From: Ashinkailepas kermadecensis
Lineage: Eukaryota; Arthropoda; Thecostraca; Neolepadidae
Assembly (NCBI GenBank): GCA_034440615.1
Contig: JAOTOM010003815.1
Span: forward strand, 107,501 to 171,500
Direction: 5' to 3'
DNA length: 64,000 nt
Made by a program: the position numbers and the translations under genes. The notes below the pieces were generated by a model. The model was not told the origin of the DNA. It saw nothing but the letters and a program-made list of their open reading frames with translations, and made no database searches. Shown here in pieces: positions 33,480-44,765 of this stretch (position 1 is the first letter of the stretch; every line of letters starts with the position of its first letter).

Positions 33480-35480
33480 AAAAATCAAGCTGAAGCCCTC
33501 CAAAAAAAGGAGAGATTCCAGCAAATAAATGTCAGGGTCAGGAAAATGGCTCTGTTGCACCGAACATTTTTTTCAAGATGCCTTCAAAAATTGCGTATGA
33601 CTTCGAAAAGCATACCGGATCTCGAAAAATCGAGGTGGGATACATGGCGTCAGAGGTTCGAAAAATCAGGCCGGGATTCAGACTTTTAATTAAAAAACAG
33701 AAAAGATCCACAAAAATCGCGTTGAGCCCAGAAAGCTGGCGTTGGGTCTCCGGAACCACGTGCCTGGGCGCGATAAGTCGCGCTGGGACCCAGAAAAAAT
33801 CGAACCGAAACCCCAAAATCATACTGGGGCCCCACAAATGTGTGTCAGAAGCCCCAAATATACACAGCGGGACCCTAAGAGTACAACGTTGCCAGCAAGT
33901 ACAACTAACCCTCCAAAGCGCACAAAAGTCTCCCAAAACGCGATAGGGCCTTAAAACATGCGTTGCAGCCCTAAATAAACATACCGAGAGCTCTAAGAAA
34001 AATACAATGCAAGCTCGCAAGGCGCACAGGGGCCATGAGAACGCACAAGGGCCTGGAAAAGAGGCTGGGGCCACGAAAGGCAACATGGTTCCAAAACGTA
34101 CAAAACGACCGGGAGCTAAATAAACACATCGGGATCTTCGAAAACGCCCCGACACGTAAAAAATACTCGGTGCACAAAAAAAACGCAACAAAGCCCTAAA
34201 ACGAGCAGGATTTAGAAGATGTATTAGGCCCATAACTTCAAAGTAAAATGTATTACCCACCACTTTAAAAAACAAAATTTAAAAATTTCAGGCATTGCAG
34301 TTCATAGCACCCGGTCGCCACGACGGCAACGTCAGTGCACGTGCACACCCATTTTTCGTATTCGGTGCATTCGCCACACTTCGTGCGATGCTATGGTTTC
34401 TGCTAGGCCTTCTGCGTTTTGTTAATTGCTGCCACATGCACTTGCACTATTTTTGGCGTGATGGAATGATTCGCATGGGCGTTCGCTTCGAAAAGTCGAT
34501 TGACTAAATTCGATCATTAGTTTCCTACTTCCCACATTTTCTGGTAGCTATGAAATGCGGTTTCCGCTGAGCTTTGATGCACTTCATATCTTTGCTGCTA
34601 TCCTCCCAGATTGGATACCGAACCGAGGCCAAGCCTCGGCGTTTTTTTTACCCGTTGCGTCTTTCTTGGTCTATGATTGTGTATTATGGCTCCAATCCAT
34701 TTTTGTTAGGGGCCTAAAGCATTTTCGAACCCCCTGCTCGTTTTAGGGTTTGTTGAATTTTTGTACACCGAGGATTTTGACGTGTCAGGGCGTTTTCGAA
34801 GATCCCGATGTGTTTATTTAGCGCCGGTCTTTTTGTTTGTTTTGGAACCATGTTGCCTTTCGCGGCCCCAGCCACCTTTTCAGGCTATTGTGCGTTATCA
34901 TGACGCACAATAGCCATGATATTGTGCGTGCCTTGAGAGCTTCCGGTGTATTTTTTAGACCTCCCGGTATGTATATTTATGGCTGCAACGCTTGTGTTAA
35001 GGCCCTGTCGCTTTTTGTGAGACTGTGCGCTTTGGAGGGTCAGTTGTATTTTCGGCCCCCATTGTGCTCTTAGGGTCCCGATGTGTTTATTTTGGGCTTC
35101 TGACGCACACTTGTGGGGCCCAAGTACAATTTTGGGGCTTCGGTACGATGTTTCTAGGTCCCAGAGTAGCTTATCGCACCCAGGCGCGTGGTTCCGGAGA
35201 CCCAACCCCAGTTTTCTGGGCTCAATACGATTTTGTGAAACTTTTCTGATTTTTTTTTTTAATCCGAATCCCGGCCTGCTTTCTCGAGCACTTGGCGCCA
35301 TGTTTTTGTATCCCAGCTCGATTGTTCGAGATCCGGTTTGTTTTTCGGTGCCGTACGCAATTTGTGAAGGCATCTGATAATATGTTCGGTGCTCCAGAGC
35401 CATTTTTTTTACCTGGGCATTTAGTTGTTGGAATCCATCCTTATTTTGGAGGGCTCCAGCTTTATTTGTGTTTGTGTTTG
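33480..35480. repeat. Large imperfect inverted repeat, ~730-bp arms, ~520-bp spacer
   Basis: Plus-strand 33,480-34,211 aligns with the reverse complement of 34,733-35,480. Outer ends share AAGCYGRAGCCCTCCAAAA and ATTCCARCAAMTAAATG. Inner ends share GATCTTCGAAAACGCCCYGA and CCCTAAAACGAGCAGG. By eye the arms are roughly 75-85% alike. Each arm is itself a string of degenerate ~25-30-bp units ('GGxCCCxAAAAxCGCA'). Long frames on opposite strands of the two arms encode similar peptides only because the DNA is homologous. The spacer (34,212-34,732) is AT-rich and unassigned. Confidence 0.85.
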
Positions 35481-37740
35481 TGGTCACACTGTGCTTACGT
35501 GTGGCCCTAGACGGCAATTTTGTAGAGCCTCGACGGGACTACCGATGGGAATTGTGGGTCCCAAGCGCGATATTTGGGGGGCCCGGTTCGAGTTTGTGCG
35601 ATGCGTTGTATTTAGCTGTGGCCCCAACGCGATTTTGGCGGTTCCTGTCGCAATTTTTGTGGGCCTCGGAGCGAGTTTTCCGGGGCTCGCCGTATTTATT
35701 TGGAGACCCATACGCGAATTCTGGTGGACCGACGCGAATTTTGGTGGCCCCAGCGCGATTTTTGAGGCCCTCGACACGATTCTTGGGAGCTTATCCCTCT
35801 CAGGATGGAGGGGGCATTTGCCCCTTTGATATAGCACTGCGGCCACTGAAGGAGTTTTTTTCCGTCCCAGAGTGACATTCCGGTTAAAATTGATTTTGGG
35901 GGCAGCTGCAACTTTTGGGGCCCCGGCGCGACCTTCTGGGCCTCTAGTGTGATTTTCAAGGGCTGCGACGCGACTTTTTTGGGTCCAATGTGATCTTTTG
36001 GGCCCCGACGTCATTTTCTTGGATCCCTAGCGCGAGCTATAGCGGCCTCGACACTTTTTGGGGTCCAATGCGTTTTGGAGGCTTTTGGCGTCATTGTTGG
36101 GCCCACAGAGTGATTATTCATGTCCGGATTGTTCTTTGTTGCTCCGGCGTCATTTGTTTTGGTCCCAATGAGACTTTTGGGGCACGGTACGACCTGTTGT
36201 GCCCCTGGCATAATTTTCGTAGTCCGGGCGTGAATTTTCGGTATCCCAGGCTCAGCGTAATTTGCGGGGGCCCCGGCGGGATCTTTTGGGGCCCATATCG
36301 TGATTTTAAAATACCCAGACTCGACTCTTACTATTTCTTAGGTGGTTCTTCTTGCAAATTATAGGCCTCCTGTCGCGTCGTCGCATTTCCTAGAGCCTTT
36401 TTACCGGTTTTCGATGTCTCCTTGTGTGTCCTACCCTCCTCCATATTCAATGGTCCTCCTCTCCCGTCTTGGAGGGCCTCTTGCATTCTCCCCTTTAACA
36501 TGCCATGGGGCTTCCTCTCATCTTCGAGGGGCATTTTCTGCCAAATTAGGGGCCTCTTGCCACGCCTCGTGTGCCTCCTCCTTTATCCTGGCAAAGCCTT
36601 ACCCGTCTTGAGGCATCTTCAATTTTGGAAACCTCACCTCCTTCCATACCTGCTATCACTCCCATCTTAAGGGCCTCCTCTCATTTCCTGGGAACTCTTT
36701 CCGGTCTTCGGGACCTCATTTGGTCCTAGAGACCTACTCCTTCCCGAGTCCGGCAGGTGCCTCATTTCTCTTCTAGAGGCCTTCTTTTTCAAATTAGGGG
36801 CCTCCTCTCACGTCTTGGGGGCCTCCTGCTCTGCGTTCTCCTGCTCTGCGCTCTGGATTCGATCTTTACCCATCTTAGGGGTGGTCTCTTATCTCCTGGT
36901 GGACTCCTCTTCTCTCCCAGGCGCCGCCTCTGCTAAATTACTGGCAACCTTTCCTATCTTAGTGGCCTTGTTATTTCCCGGGGACCTTCTTAGCCGTCTT
37001 TGAGCCTTCTTTTCCGCTTGGGAGCCATCTCTCTTATCCAATGGCCTTTCTCTCCTATTTTAGGGGCTTCCTCGTTCATCATGGGGTCTCGTTTCCAATC
37101 TTGTGTCGTTCTCTTCCGAATTAGGTGCCTCCTGCCACGTCTCTGGATCATCATTTTCTATCTCGGTAGAACCTCACCCGTTTGGGGCCTGCTTTTGCGT
37201 CTCCGAAACCTCATCTCATATCTTCCTTCCTTTTCCGTCTTAGGGCCTCCTCTCATATTCTGGGGCCTCCTTTCCGGTGTTGGAGCCTCTTTTGCAATCC
37301 TGGTTGCCTCCGTGCCATTTTTGACACTCTCTTGATTTCTGGGGACTCCTACCCTCTCCTAGGTGACTCCTTTTTCAAATTAGGGGCCTCCTCTCACGTC
37401 ATGGGGGCCTCCTCATCTGTGTCTGGAGCCTCATTATCCTCTTAGCAGGGTGCCTTTGCGTCCTAGTCCTAGATCTTCTCTTCCAGGTTCCTCCTCTTCC
37501 AAAATATGGGCCTCATCTAGCTGGTCTCGGTGGCCTTCTCTCATTCCTGCGGAAACCTTCCTACCCGTCTTGGGGCCCCTATTGCGTCCGGAGAAGTCTC
37601 CCCTATCAGGTCTTAATTTTATATTGCAGGGGCATCTTCCGTCTTGGGGGCCTCGTTTTCCAACTTAAGAATATCCTGCCACCCATCGGAAGCCTTTTCG
37701 TCTAACCTGGGTGGCTTCTTGCCCGTCTCGGTGGCATCCT
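35481..37740. repeat. Degenerate G/C-run repeat region
   Basis: A loose ~20-30-bp motif ('TTTTGGGGCCCCGACGCGA') recurs from 35,500 to about 36,330. It grades into a second loose motif ('GGGGCCTCCTCTCATCTT') to about 37,740. It looks like an ancient, diverged flank of the well-ordered array that follows. All its long frames follow from composition. Confidence 0.7.
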
Positions 37741-40640
37741 TTCCGTCCTGAGGGCCTCCTTTTCGTGCTGGGGTCTTCTTTTCGTCCTGGGGCCTCCTTT
37801 TCGTCCTGGGGGCTACCTTCCTATCTCTGTTCTCTGTTCTACGTCTAGGCCCACGTCCTTTTCGTCCTTGGGTGCATCCTTTTCGTTCTAGGGGCCTCCT
37901 TTTCGTCCTGGGGCCTCCTTTTAGTCCTGGGGGCCTCCTGCCAATCTCTGTTCTACGTCTTGGGGCATCCTTGCATTATGGGGTTTCGTCCTGGGGGTCC
38001 TTTTCGTCCTGGGGGCCACCTCACAATCTCTGCTCTACGTCTTAGGGGCCTCCTTTTCGTCCTGGGGGCCTCCTTTTCGTCCTGGGAGCCTTCTTTTCGT
38101 CCTGGGGGCCTCCTTGTCGTCCTGGGGGCCTCCTTTTCGTCCTGGGGGCCTCCTTTTCGTCCTGGGGACCTCATCCCAATCTCTGTTCTACGTCTTTGGG
38201 GCATCCTTTTCGTCCTTTGGTGCATCCTTTTCGTCCTGGGGTTGGTTGGTTGATTGTTGGAGTGTAGGGGCGCGTGGACTGCGTCTTTTGTCCTGGGGGC
38301 CCCCTTTTCGTCCTGGGAGCCTCCTTTTCGTCCTGGGGACCTCCTTTTGGTCCTGGGGGCCTCCTTTTCGTCCTGGGGGGCCTCCTTTCGTCCTGGGGCC
38401 TCCTCCCAATCTCTGTTCTACGTCTTGGTGCCTTCCTTTTCGTCCTGGTGCCTCCTTTTCGTCCTGGGGCCTCCTTTTCGTCCCGGGGGCCTCCTTTTCG
38501 TCCTGGGCGCCTCCTCCCAATCTCTGTTCTACGTCTTGGGGGCTTCCTTTGCGTTATGGGGCATCCTTTTCGTCCTGGGGGCCTCCTTTTCGTCCTGGGG
38601 CCACCTCTCAATCTCTGTTCTACGTTTTAGGGGCATCCTTTTCGTCCTGGTGGCCTCCTTTTCGTCCTGGGGGCCTACTTTTCGTCCTGGGGGCCTCCTT
38701 TTCGTCCTGGGGCCACCTCACAATATCTGTTCTACGTCTTAGGGGCCTCCTTTTCGTCCTGGGGGCCTCCTTTTCGTCCTGGGGCCTCCTTTTCGTCCTG
38801 GGGACCTCATCCCAATCTCTGTTCTACGTCTTTGGGGCATCCTTTTCGTCCTTTGGTGCATCCTTTTCGTCCTGGGGTTGGTTGGTTGATTGTTGGAGTG
38901 TAGGGGCGCATGGACTGCGTCTTTCGTCCTGGGGGCCTCGTTTTCGTCCTGGGAGCTTTCTTTTCGTCCTGGGGGCCTCCTTTTCGTCCTGGGGGCCTCC
39001 TCCCAATCTCTGTTCTACGTCTTGGTGCCTTCCTTTTCGTCCTGGGGCCTCCTTTTCGTCCTGGGGCCTCCTTTTCGTCCCGGGGGCCTCCTTTTCGTCC
39101 TGGGGGCCTCCTCCCAATCTCTGTTCTACGTCTTGGGGCCTCCTTTTCGTCCTTGGGTGCATCCTTTTCGTCCTGGGGTCTCCTTTTCGTCCTGGGGGCC
39201 TCCTCCCAATCTCTGTTCTACGTCTTGGTGTCTCCTTTTCGTCCTGGGACCTCCTTTTCGTCCTGGGGGCCTCCTTCCAATCTCTGTTCTACGTCTTGGG
39301 GCCTCCTTTTCGTACTTGGGTGCATCCTTTTCGTCATGGGGTCTCCTTTTCGTCCTGGGGGCCTCCTTTTCGTCCTGGGGGCCTCCTCCCAATCTCTGTT
39401 CTACGTCTTGAGGCCTCCTTTTCGTCATGAGGGCCTCCTCCCAATCTCTGTTCTACGTCTTGGGGCCTCTTTTTCGTCCTGGGGGGCCTCTTTTTCGTCC
39501 CGGGGGGCCTCCTTTTCGTCCTGGGGGCCTCCTCCCAATCTCTGTTCTACGTCTTGAGGCCTCCTTTTCGTCCTGGGGGCCTCCTCCCAATCTCTGGTCT
39601 ACGTCTTGGGGCCTCTTTTTCGTCCTGGGGGCCTCCTTTTCGTCCAGGGGTGCCTCCTTTTCGTCCTGGGGACCTCATCCCAATCTCTGTTCTACGTCTT
39701 TGGGGCATCCTTTTCGTCCTTTGGTGCATCCTTTTTGTCCTGGGGTTGGTTGGTTGATTGTTGGAGTGTAGGGGCGCATGGACTGCGTCTTTCGTCCTGG
39801 GGGCCTCGTTTTCGTCCTGGGAGCTTTCTTTTCGTCCTGGGGGACTCCTTTTCGTCCTGGGGGCCTCCTCCCAATCTCTGTTCTACGTCTTGGTGCCTTC
39901 CTTTTCGTCCTGGGGCCTCCTTTTCGTCCCGGGGGGCCTCCTTTTCGTCCTGGGGGCCTCCTCCCAATCTCTGTTCTACGTCTTGGGGCCTCCTTTTCGT
40001 CCTTGGGTGCATCCTTTTCGTCCTGGGGTCTCCTTTTCGTCCTGGGGGCCTCCTCCCAATCTCTGTTCTACGTCTTGGTGTCTCCTTTTCGTCCTGGGGC
40101 CTCCTTTTCGTCCTGGGGGCCTCCTTCCAATCTCTGTTCTACGTCTTGGGGCCTCCTTTTCGTACTTGGGTGCATCCTTTTCGTCATGGGGTCTCCTTTT
40201 CGTCCTGGGGGCCTCCTTTTCGTCCTGGGGGCCTCCTCCCAATCTCTGTTCTACGTCTTGAGGCCTCCTTTTCGTCATGAGGGCCTCCTCCCAATCTCTG
40301 TTCTACGTCTTGGGGCCTCTTTTTCGTCCTGGGGGCCTCTTTTTTGGTCCGGGGGGCCTCCTTTTCGTCCTGGGGGCCTCCTCCCAATCTCTGTTCTACG
40401 TCTTGAGGCCTCCTTTTCGTCATGGGGGCCTCCTCCCAATCTCTGGTCTACGTCTTGGGGCCTCTTTTTCGTCCTGGGGGCCTCCTTTTCGTCCAGGGGT
40501 GCCTCCTTTTCGTCCTGGGGGCCTCCTCCCAATCTCTGTTCTACGTCTTGAGGCCTCCTTTTCGTCATGGGGCCTCCTTTTCGTCATGGGGCCTCCTTTT
40601 CGTCCTGGGGGCCTCCTCCCAATCTCTGTTCTACGTCTCT
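37741..40640. repeat. ~20-21-bp minisatellite with higher-order repeats of 636 and 868 bp
   Basis: The basic unit is CCTTTTCGTCCTGGGGGCCT, interrupted at intervals by CCCAATCTCTGTTCTACGTC. Three landmarks with GGTTGGTTGGTTGATTG followed by GGAGTGTAGGGGCGC start at about 38,241, 38,877 and 39,745. They mark blocks that are almost identical over hundreds of bases, most clearly 38,877-39,745 against 39,745-40,600. Frames of up to 438 codons cross the array but are tandem artefacts (Gly/Pro/Ser/Arg/Phe-rich on plus; Lys/Glu/Arg-rich on minus). Confidence 0.93.
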
Positions 40641-40771
40641 TATAGAGACCTGATTATATTTCCTGGTGGCCTCGTCAGTTTTGAGGCCTCATTGACAGCA
40701 TGATATTCTGTCCCGTCGGCCTCCTTGCTCACCTTTTTTGCTGTGCATTTGCGGATAGAGGCCTCCTCAAA

Positions 40772-40858
40772 TTTCAGGGGGGGCGGCGCCCCCGCCCCCT
40801 GTTTCACTGCAGGGGGGGGCGACTGCCCCCGTGTCCCCCCGGTGGCGACGCCCTTGCT
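40772..40858 (-). repeat. G/C-run hairpin segment, possible transposon end
   Basis: On the minus strand it reads GGGCGTCGCCACCGGGGGGA, then GCAGTCGCCCCCCCCTGCAG, and a second inverted pair GGGGGCGCCGCCCCCC before TGAAATTTGAGG. The arrangement resembles the end of non-autonomous DNA elements, and it shares GGCGTCGCCAC plus a G-run with 31,928-31,990. No partner end or target-site duplication was found. Confidence 0.4.
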
Positions 40859-40909
40859 CGGAATACCACCAATATTCCACGGGAAGAAGCGGAACATCGC
40901 CGAACGTGA

Positions 40910-42440
40910 TTAGGGTGTGTTGGTGTTCCTATACAGGGGTGGAGTCGGTGTCGTGTAGGGGAGAAGGTTGGATCCGATGGATGACGAGGATGGCGTGTAG
41001 TGAATCAGACAGGGCTGGTTGCCGGGCCTTGGTTGTATGGGCTCTGGGAAGTAAATGGACAGTGTGGCGACGGGAGCGGGTTTTGCGCTTGGGAGGTGAG
41101 GTAGGTTAAGTCGGGATTGGTGTGGTCGGAGTAGCGAGCTCTGTCCAGATGGACTTGGTAGGCGTGGTGGGCTCTGTCTGGGTGGTGGCATCGGACGAGG
41201 TTGTGCAATGGGTGCAATGCAATGGCAGGGCAGGAGGTGGTTGGGGGTTGGGAGGGGGTCGGTCTGGCAGGAGACGGCGGTCGTGTGCTTGCAGATAGTC
41301 CGTGTGGCGGCTGAGGTCGCCTTAAGATTTGTCCTTGGGGTTTGGTCTTGGGTTTGGGCCGGCTGGATGGGTGCTGGTTTGGGCCGGCTGGATGGGTTTG
41401 GGCCGGCTGGATGGGTGGGGCTGGGACCGGGGTCCGTGGGAGGGAGCGCTGGGAAGGCGTCAGGCTGACAGAGTGGACGCTGGCTGGTTGGGGGCATTGA
41501 CTTAGCCATGATTTGGTCCATATTTTGGTCTATGGGCTATGGGCTATGTGTCGTGGGGAAGAGTGGGGTGCGGCGAGGGTGATGTCGAGGATGGGTGGTG
41601 CGTTGAGGTGGGAGGTGTGCCGGACTTCGGGAGCCAGCTGCTGGTGGACTGGTAGGATGGGTTGGATCTGGCCTGGGTGTGGGTCTCTGAGGTTAGGAAA
41701 GTGCTGCTGCGTAGCTGAGCCGGGCGGCGGGTGCGATGTGTGAAGGTGGGGTTTTGGAGGTCGGAGGGGTGTTGCGTTTTGTGAAATGCAGGTGTTGGCG
41801 TGCTGTGGTGTGTGGCACGCATTGAGCTGCCGCATGCGGGCACACTTCTCTCTCGAGTGCCCATTTGGGGAAGTCGGCGTCGGTGGCGGGTTGTAGCCCA
41901 TCACAGGCTGCACATCTCCTTTCGGTCAATATGCAGTCGGACGTCGAGTGGTGTGCTGCACACCGGCCACAACATGGCTCTGGTGGCGCGCACGCACGTT
42001 CACCGTGGCCGTAGCGCGTGCAGCGATGGCAGCGCAGTGGGAGAGGCACGTAACGACTTACGTCGTACTGCTTTTCACATGTGTTCGCGTGGTGGGGTCT
42101 GTTGTGTGTTGAATGTCAGTGCCAAGATGTTGCGTGTGGGTCTTATCTCCCGTCTAATGTGGTTTACTGTGACTGTGGCGGCGAGCAGTGCTGCTGTGTT
42201 GGCGAGTGAAATCTTATTCAGCTCTGGGGCGAAAATGTAGCCCCGGTCGGTGTTGAGTATGCGGTGCATTGTGAATGAGCAGAGCTGATAGTTGGTTGTG
42301 TTTGTAGTGAGTAGCGTTCGTGTATGGGCGCTGTTCTGTGTGTACGATGATGTAGGTGGTGTGTCGTTGTTTGTTTGTTTATTAGGTGATTCACGACGCA
42401 CTTCATGCACATTCACGGCTAATGGCGCCGCCCACACTGT
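40910..42440 (-). pseudogene. LINE ORF1 (gag-like) remnant with CCHC zinc knuckles
   Basis: The minus-strand product would be an RNA-binding gag-like protein that coats the element's RNA. Upstream (42,437-42,080) is the typical pre-knuckle region, with NILALTFNT near its end. After a frame change come YDVSRYVPLPLRCHRC, GHGERAC (a perfect CX2CX4HX4C), then CGRCAAHHSTSDC (CX2CX3HX4C) and a third partial knuckle RCAACDGLQ. RLSYAAALS and a long Pro/Ser/Thr/Gln-rich tail follow to about 40,910, spread over three frames. At least two frameshifts are needed, so it is a relic. No ORF2 follows it; a G/C-run segment and the minisatellite do. Confidence 0.8.
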
Positions 42441-42464
42441 TTCGCCGGTGGGCCGCTGGATTTG

Positions 42465-42545
42465 GAAATGTCCCGAGCGGTGCGAGTGTTAAACCAGAAG
42501 CCTTTGGTACCTGGAGCTCAACACCTTAACCACTCGGCCATCCCC
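42465..42545 (-). other. tRNA-Leu/Ser-like sequence, probably a pseudogene or SINE head
   Basis: The minus strand contains GGGATGGCCGAGTGGTTAAG, which fits the 5' half and A-box of class II tRNAs. It is followed by a long arm region and a poor B-box (GGTTTAACACTC). The 3' acceptor half does not pair convincingly. It ends just upstream of the LINE gag remnant on the same strand, so it may be part of that element's 5' region or an older insertion. Confidence 0.4.
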
Positions 42546-42699
42546 GCCCCTGGGTGGTGTGCCGAGTGATGGTCAAGTGTGGTGTGTTCAGAATGTGACG
42601 TAGAAGTTGTGCGAGAATGAAAGGGGACTCTCATGTGATGGTGTGCTGCGGTTCGGTGTAGGTGCCTACTAGGTAGGCGCCTTGTGCAGAGTGGGCGTT

Positions 42700-43500
42700 A
42701 GACCCCGGTGTTGGCGTCATTATCACTGACAAAATTTCGGATGCTTTGCATCCTGGACCGAGCTTTCTCCCTTAGACTGATTCCTCAGTCCGGTTTCACG
42801 TCGCCATTCCCAGCCTCCCTCCACTGTTCCCTTCGTCGTACGATTCGCCCGTGTACTTCAACTATGCCCTTTCTAATTATCCTCCCCGACCCCTTCACCT
42901 GGTTACCATCTTCGATCCCCATCCCCCTTCCATTGTCGGCTTATATTGTACCCTTCCATGATTCCCCTCAAATATCCCCCCTCGCAGTCCCTTCTTAGGT
43001 AACTTCCTCGGTACCTAAGAAACTTCCTCGGAAAAGTTAACTTCCTCGGTCCTCGGTACCCCAGTCACCCTCCCGATCCCCTTCCCCGTCGTCATCCCCG
43101 GCCTCCTTCCACTGTCTCCTTTCTCCGGTCTAATCACTACCTCCATTCCGACCCACTTCCCTGGCTCCCGTCCTGTATCCCCTTTCCCAGTCCCTTCTCC
43201 ATTCACCTTTCCTGGGCCAAATCCGCGGTCCCCTTCTCGGGTCCACTTCGCCGATCCCATCCTTTGTACCCTTCCTAGTCGCCATCCCCATTATCTTTTA
43301 ATTTTCTGGTTCCCTTCCTCGGGTCCCATCCTCCGGTCCCACTGCCTGCGCCCTTCCTCGATCCCCTCCTCTGTCTCCTTCCAATGTCCACTACCTCGGC
43401 CCCTTCCCCGGACCTCTTCCGGAGGCCCCACTTCCACGGTCCCCTCCCGGGTCCTGTTCCTAGGCCCAAGGCCCAGTCCCTTTTACTTTTCCCGGGTAAA
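42700..43500. repeat. Pyrimidine-rich degenerate repeat
   Basis: The plus strand is dominated by loose iterations of 'CCCCTTCCYCGGTCCC', clearest from 42,860 to 43,490. No fixed period is evident. The opposite-strand frames (Gly/Arg/Lys-rich) are composition effects. Confidence 0.55.
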
Positions 43501-43805
43501 TATTGGCCCAGCGTCAAACCGCCAATCAGTCTGTAATCAAACGTCTGCTCGTGGTTCGGGAATTATTTGAAACTGGTGAGACTATCATAAACACATTCCG
43601 CCAGTGCCTTGCATGCCTATCACGTAGAGCTAGGCCGCAAATTAAACGTTGTACCTCAGCCCCGAAAAGAAAAACGATTGCTGTAACAAACGTGGTTTAT
43701 TTGTCTCGTGGAAGGATATACAGATGTTTACTACAAAATATCGGTGTCGATATATCTGCTACCAGCTGGGTACACGGACATTGGCGATGATCTGTGGACA
43801 CAGCC

Positions 43806-44765
43806 GCCGCAATCGCGTGCCGCCCGTATACCGTGCGTCACGGACACAGAGCGGCCACACGGTCAGACCGGACAGTCGCGTACCGCCCGTATACCGTGCG
43901 TCACGGACACAGAGCGGCCACACGGTCAGACCGGACAGTCGCGTGCCGCCCGTATACCGTGCGTCACGGACACAGAGCGGCCACACGGTCAGACCGGACA
44001 GTCGCGTGCCGCCCGTATACCGTGCGTCACGGACACAGAGCTGCCACACGGTCAGACCGGACAGTCGCGTACCGCCCGTATACCGTGCGTCACGGACACA
44101 GAGCGGCCACACGGTCAGACCGGACAGTCGCGTGCCGCCTGTCCGCCGCGCGTCACGGACACAAAGCGGCCACATGGTCAGACCGGACAGTCGCGTACCG
44201 CCCGTATACCGTGCGTCCCGGACACAGAGCGGCCACACGGTCAGACCGGACAGTCGCGTGCCGCCTGTCCGCCGTGCGTCACGGACACAGAGCGGCCACA
44301 CGGTCAGACCGGACAGTCGCGTGCCGCCCGTATACCGTGCGTCACGGACACAGAGCGGCCACACGGTCAGACCGGACAGTCGCGTGCCGCCTGTCCACCG
44401 TGCGTCACGGACACAGAGCGGCCACACGGTCAGACCGGACAGTCGCGTACCGCCCGTATACCGTGCGTCACGGACACAGAGCGGCCACACGGTCAGACCG
44501 GACAGTCGCGTGCCGCCTGTCCACCGTGCGTCACGGACACAGAGCGGCCACACGGTCAGACCGGACAGTCGCGTGCCGCCTGTCCACCGTGCGTCACGGA
44601 CACAGAGCGGCCACACGGTCAGACCGGACAGTCGCGTACCGCCCGTATACCGTGCGTCACGGACACAAAGCGGCCACACGGTCAGACCGGACAGTCGCGT
44701 GCCGCCTGTCCACCGTGCGTCACGGACACAGAGCGGCCCCACAGTCAGACCGGACACGGTCGCGT
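43806..44765. repeat. 63-bp minisatellite, about 15 units of two alternating types
   Basis: The unit carries CACGGACACAGAGCGGCCAC and GGTCAGACCGGACAGTCGCG, with a variable segment of either CCCGTATACCG (type A) or CCTGTCC(A/G)CCG (type B). Reading forward, the order is five A, then B A B A B A B B A B. Since 63 is 21 codons and the unit lacks stops, open frames of about 350-390 codons run through all three forward frames and one reverse frame. These are not genes. Confidence 0.95.

Noticed and set aside
33538..35875. Opposite-strand proteins with similar peptides at 33.6 and 35.3 kb
   Set aside because: The similarity is explained by the DNA inverted repeat. There are many stops between segments and no domain.
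38114..39430. A 438-residue Gly/Pro/Ser/Phe-rich protein
   Set aside because: It is a minisatellite read-through. Parallel frames on both strands are equally open, and the blocks are near-identical at the DNA level, including silent positions.
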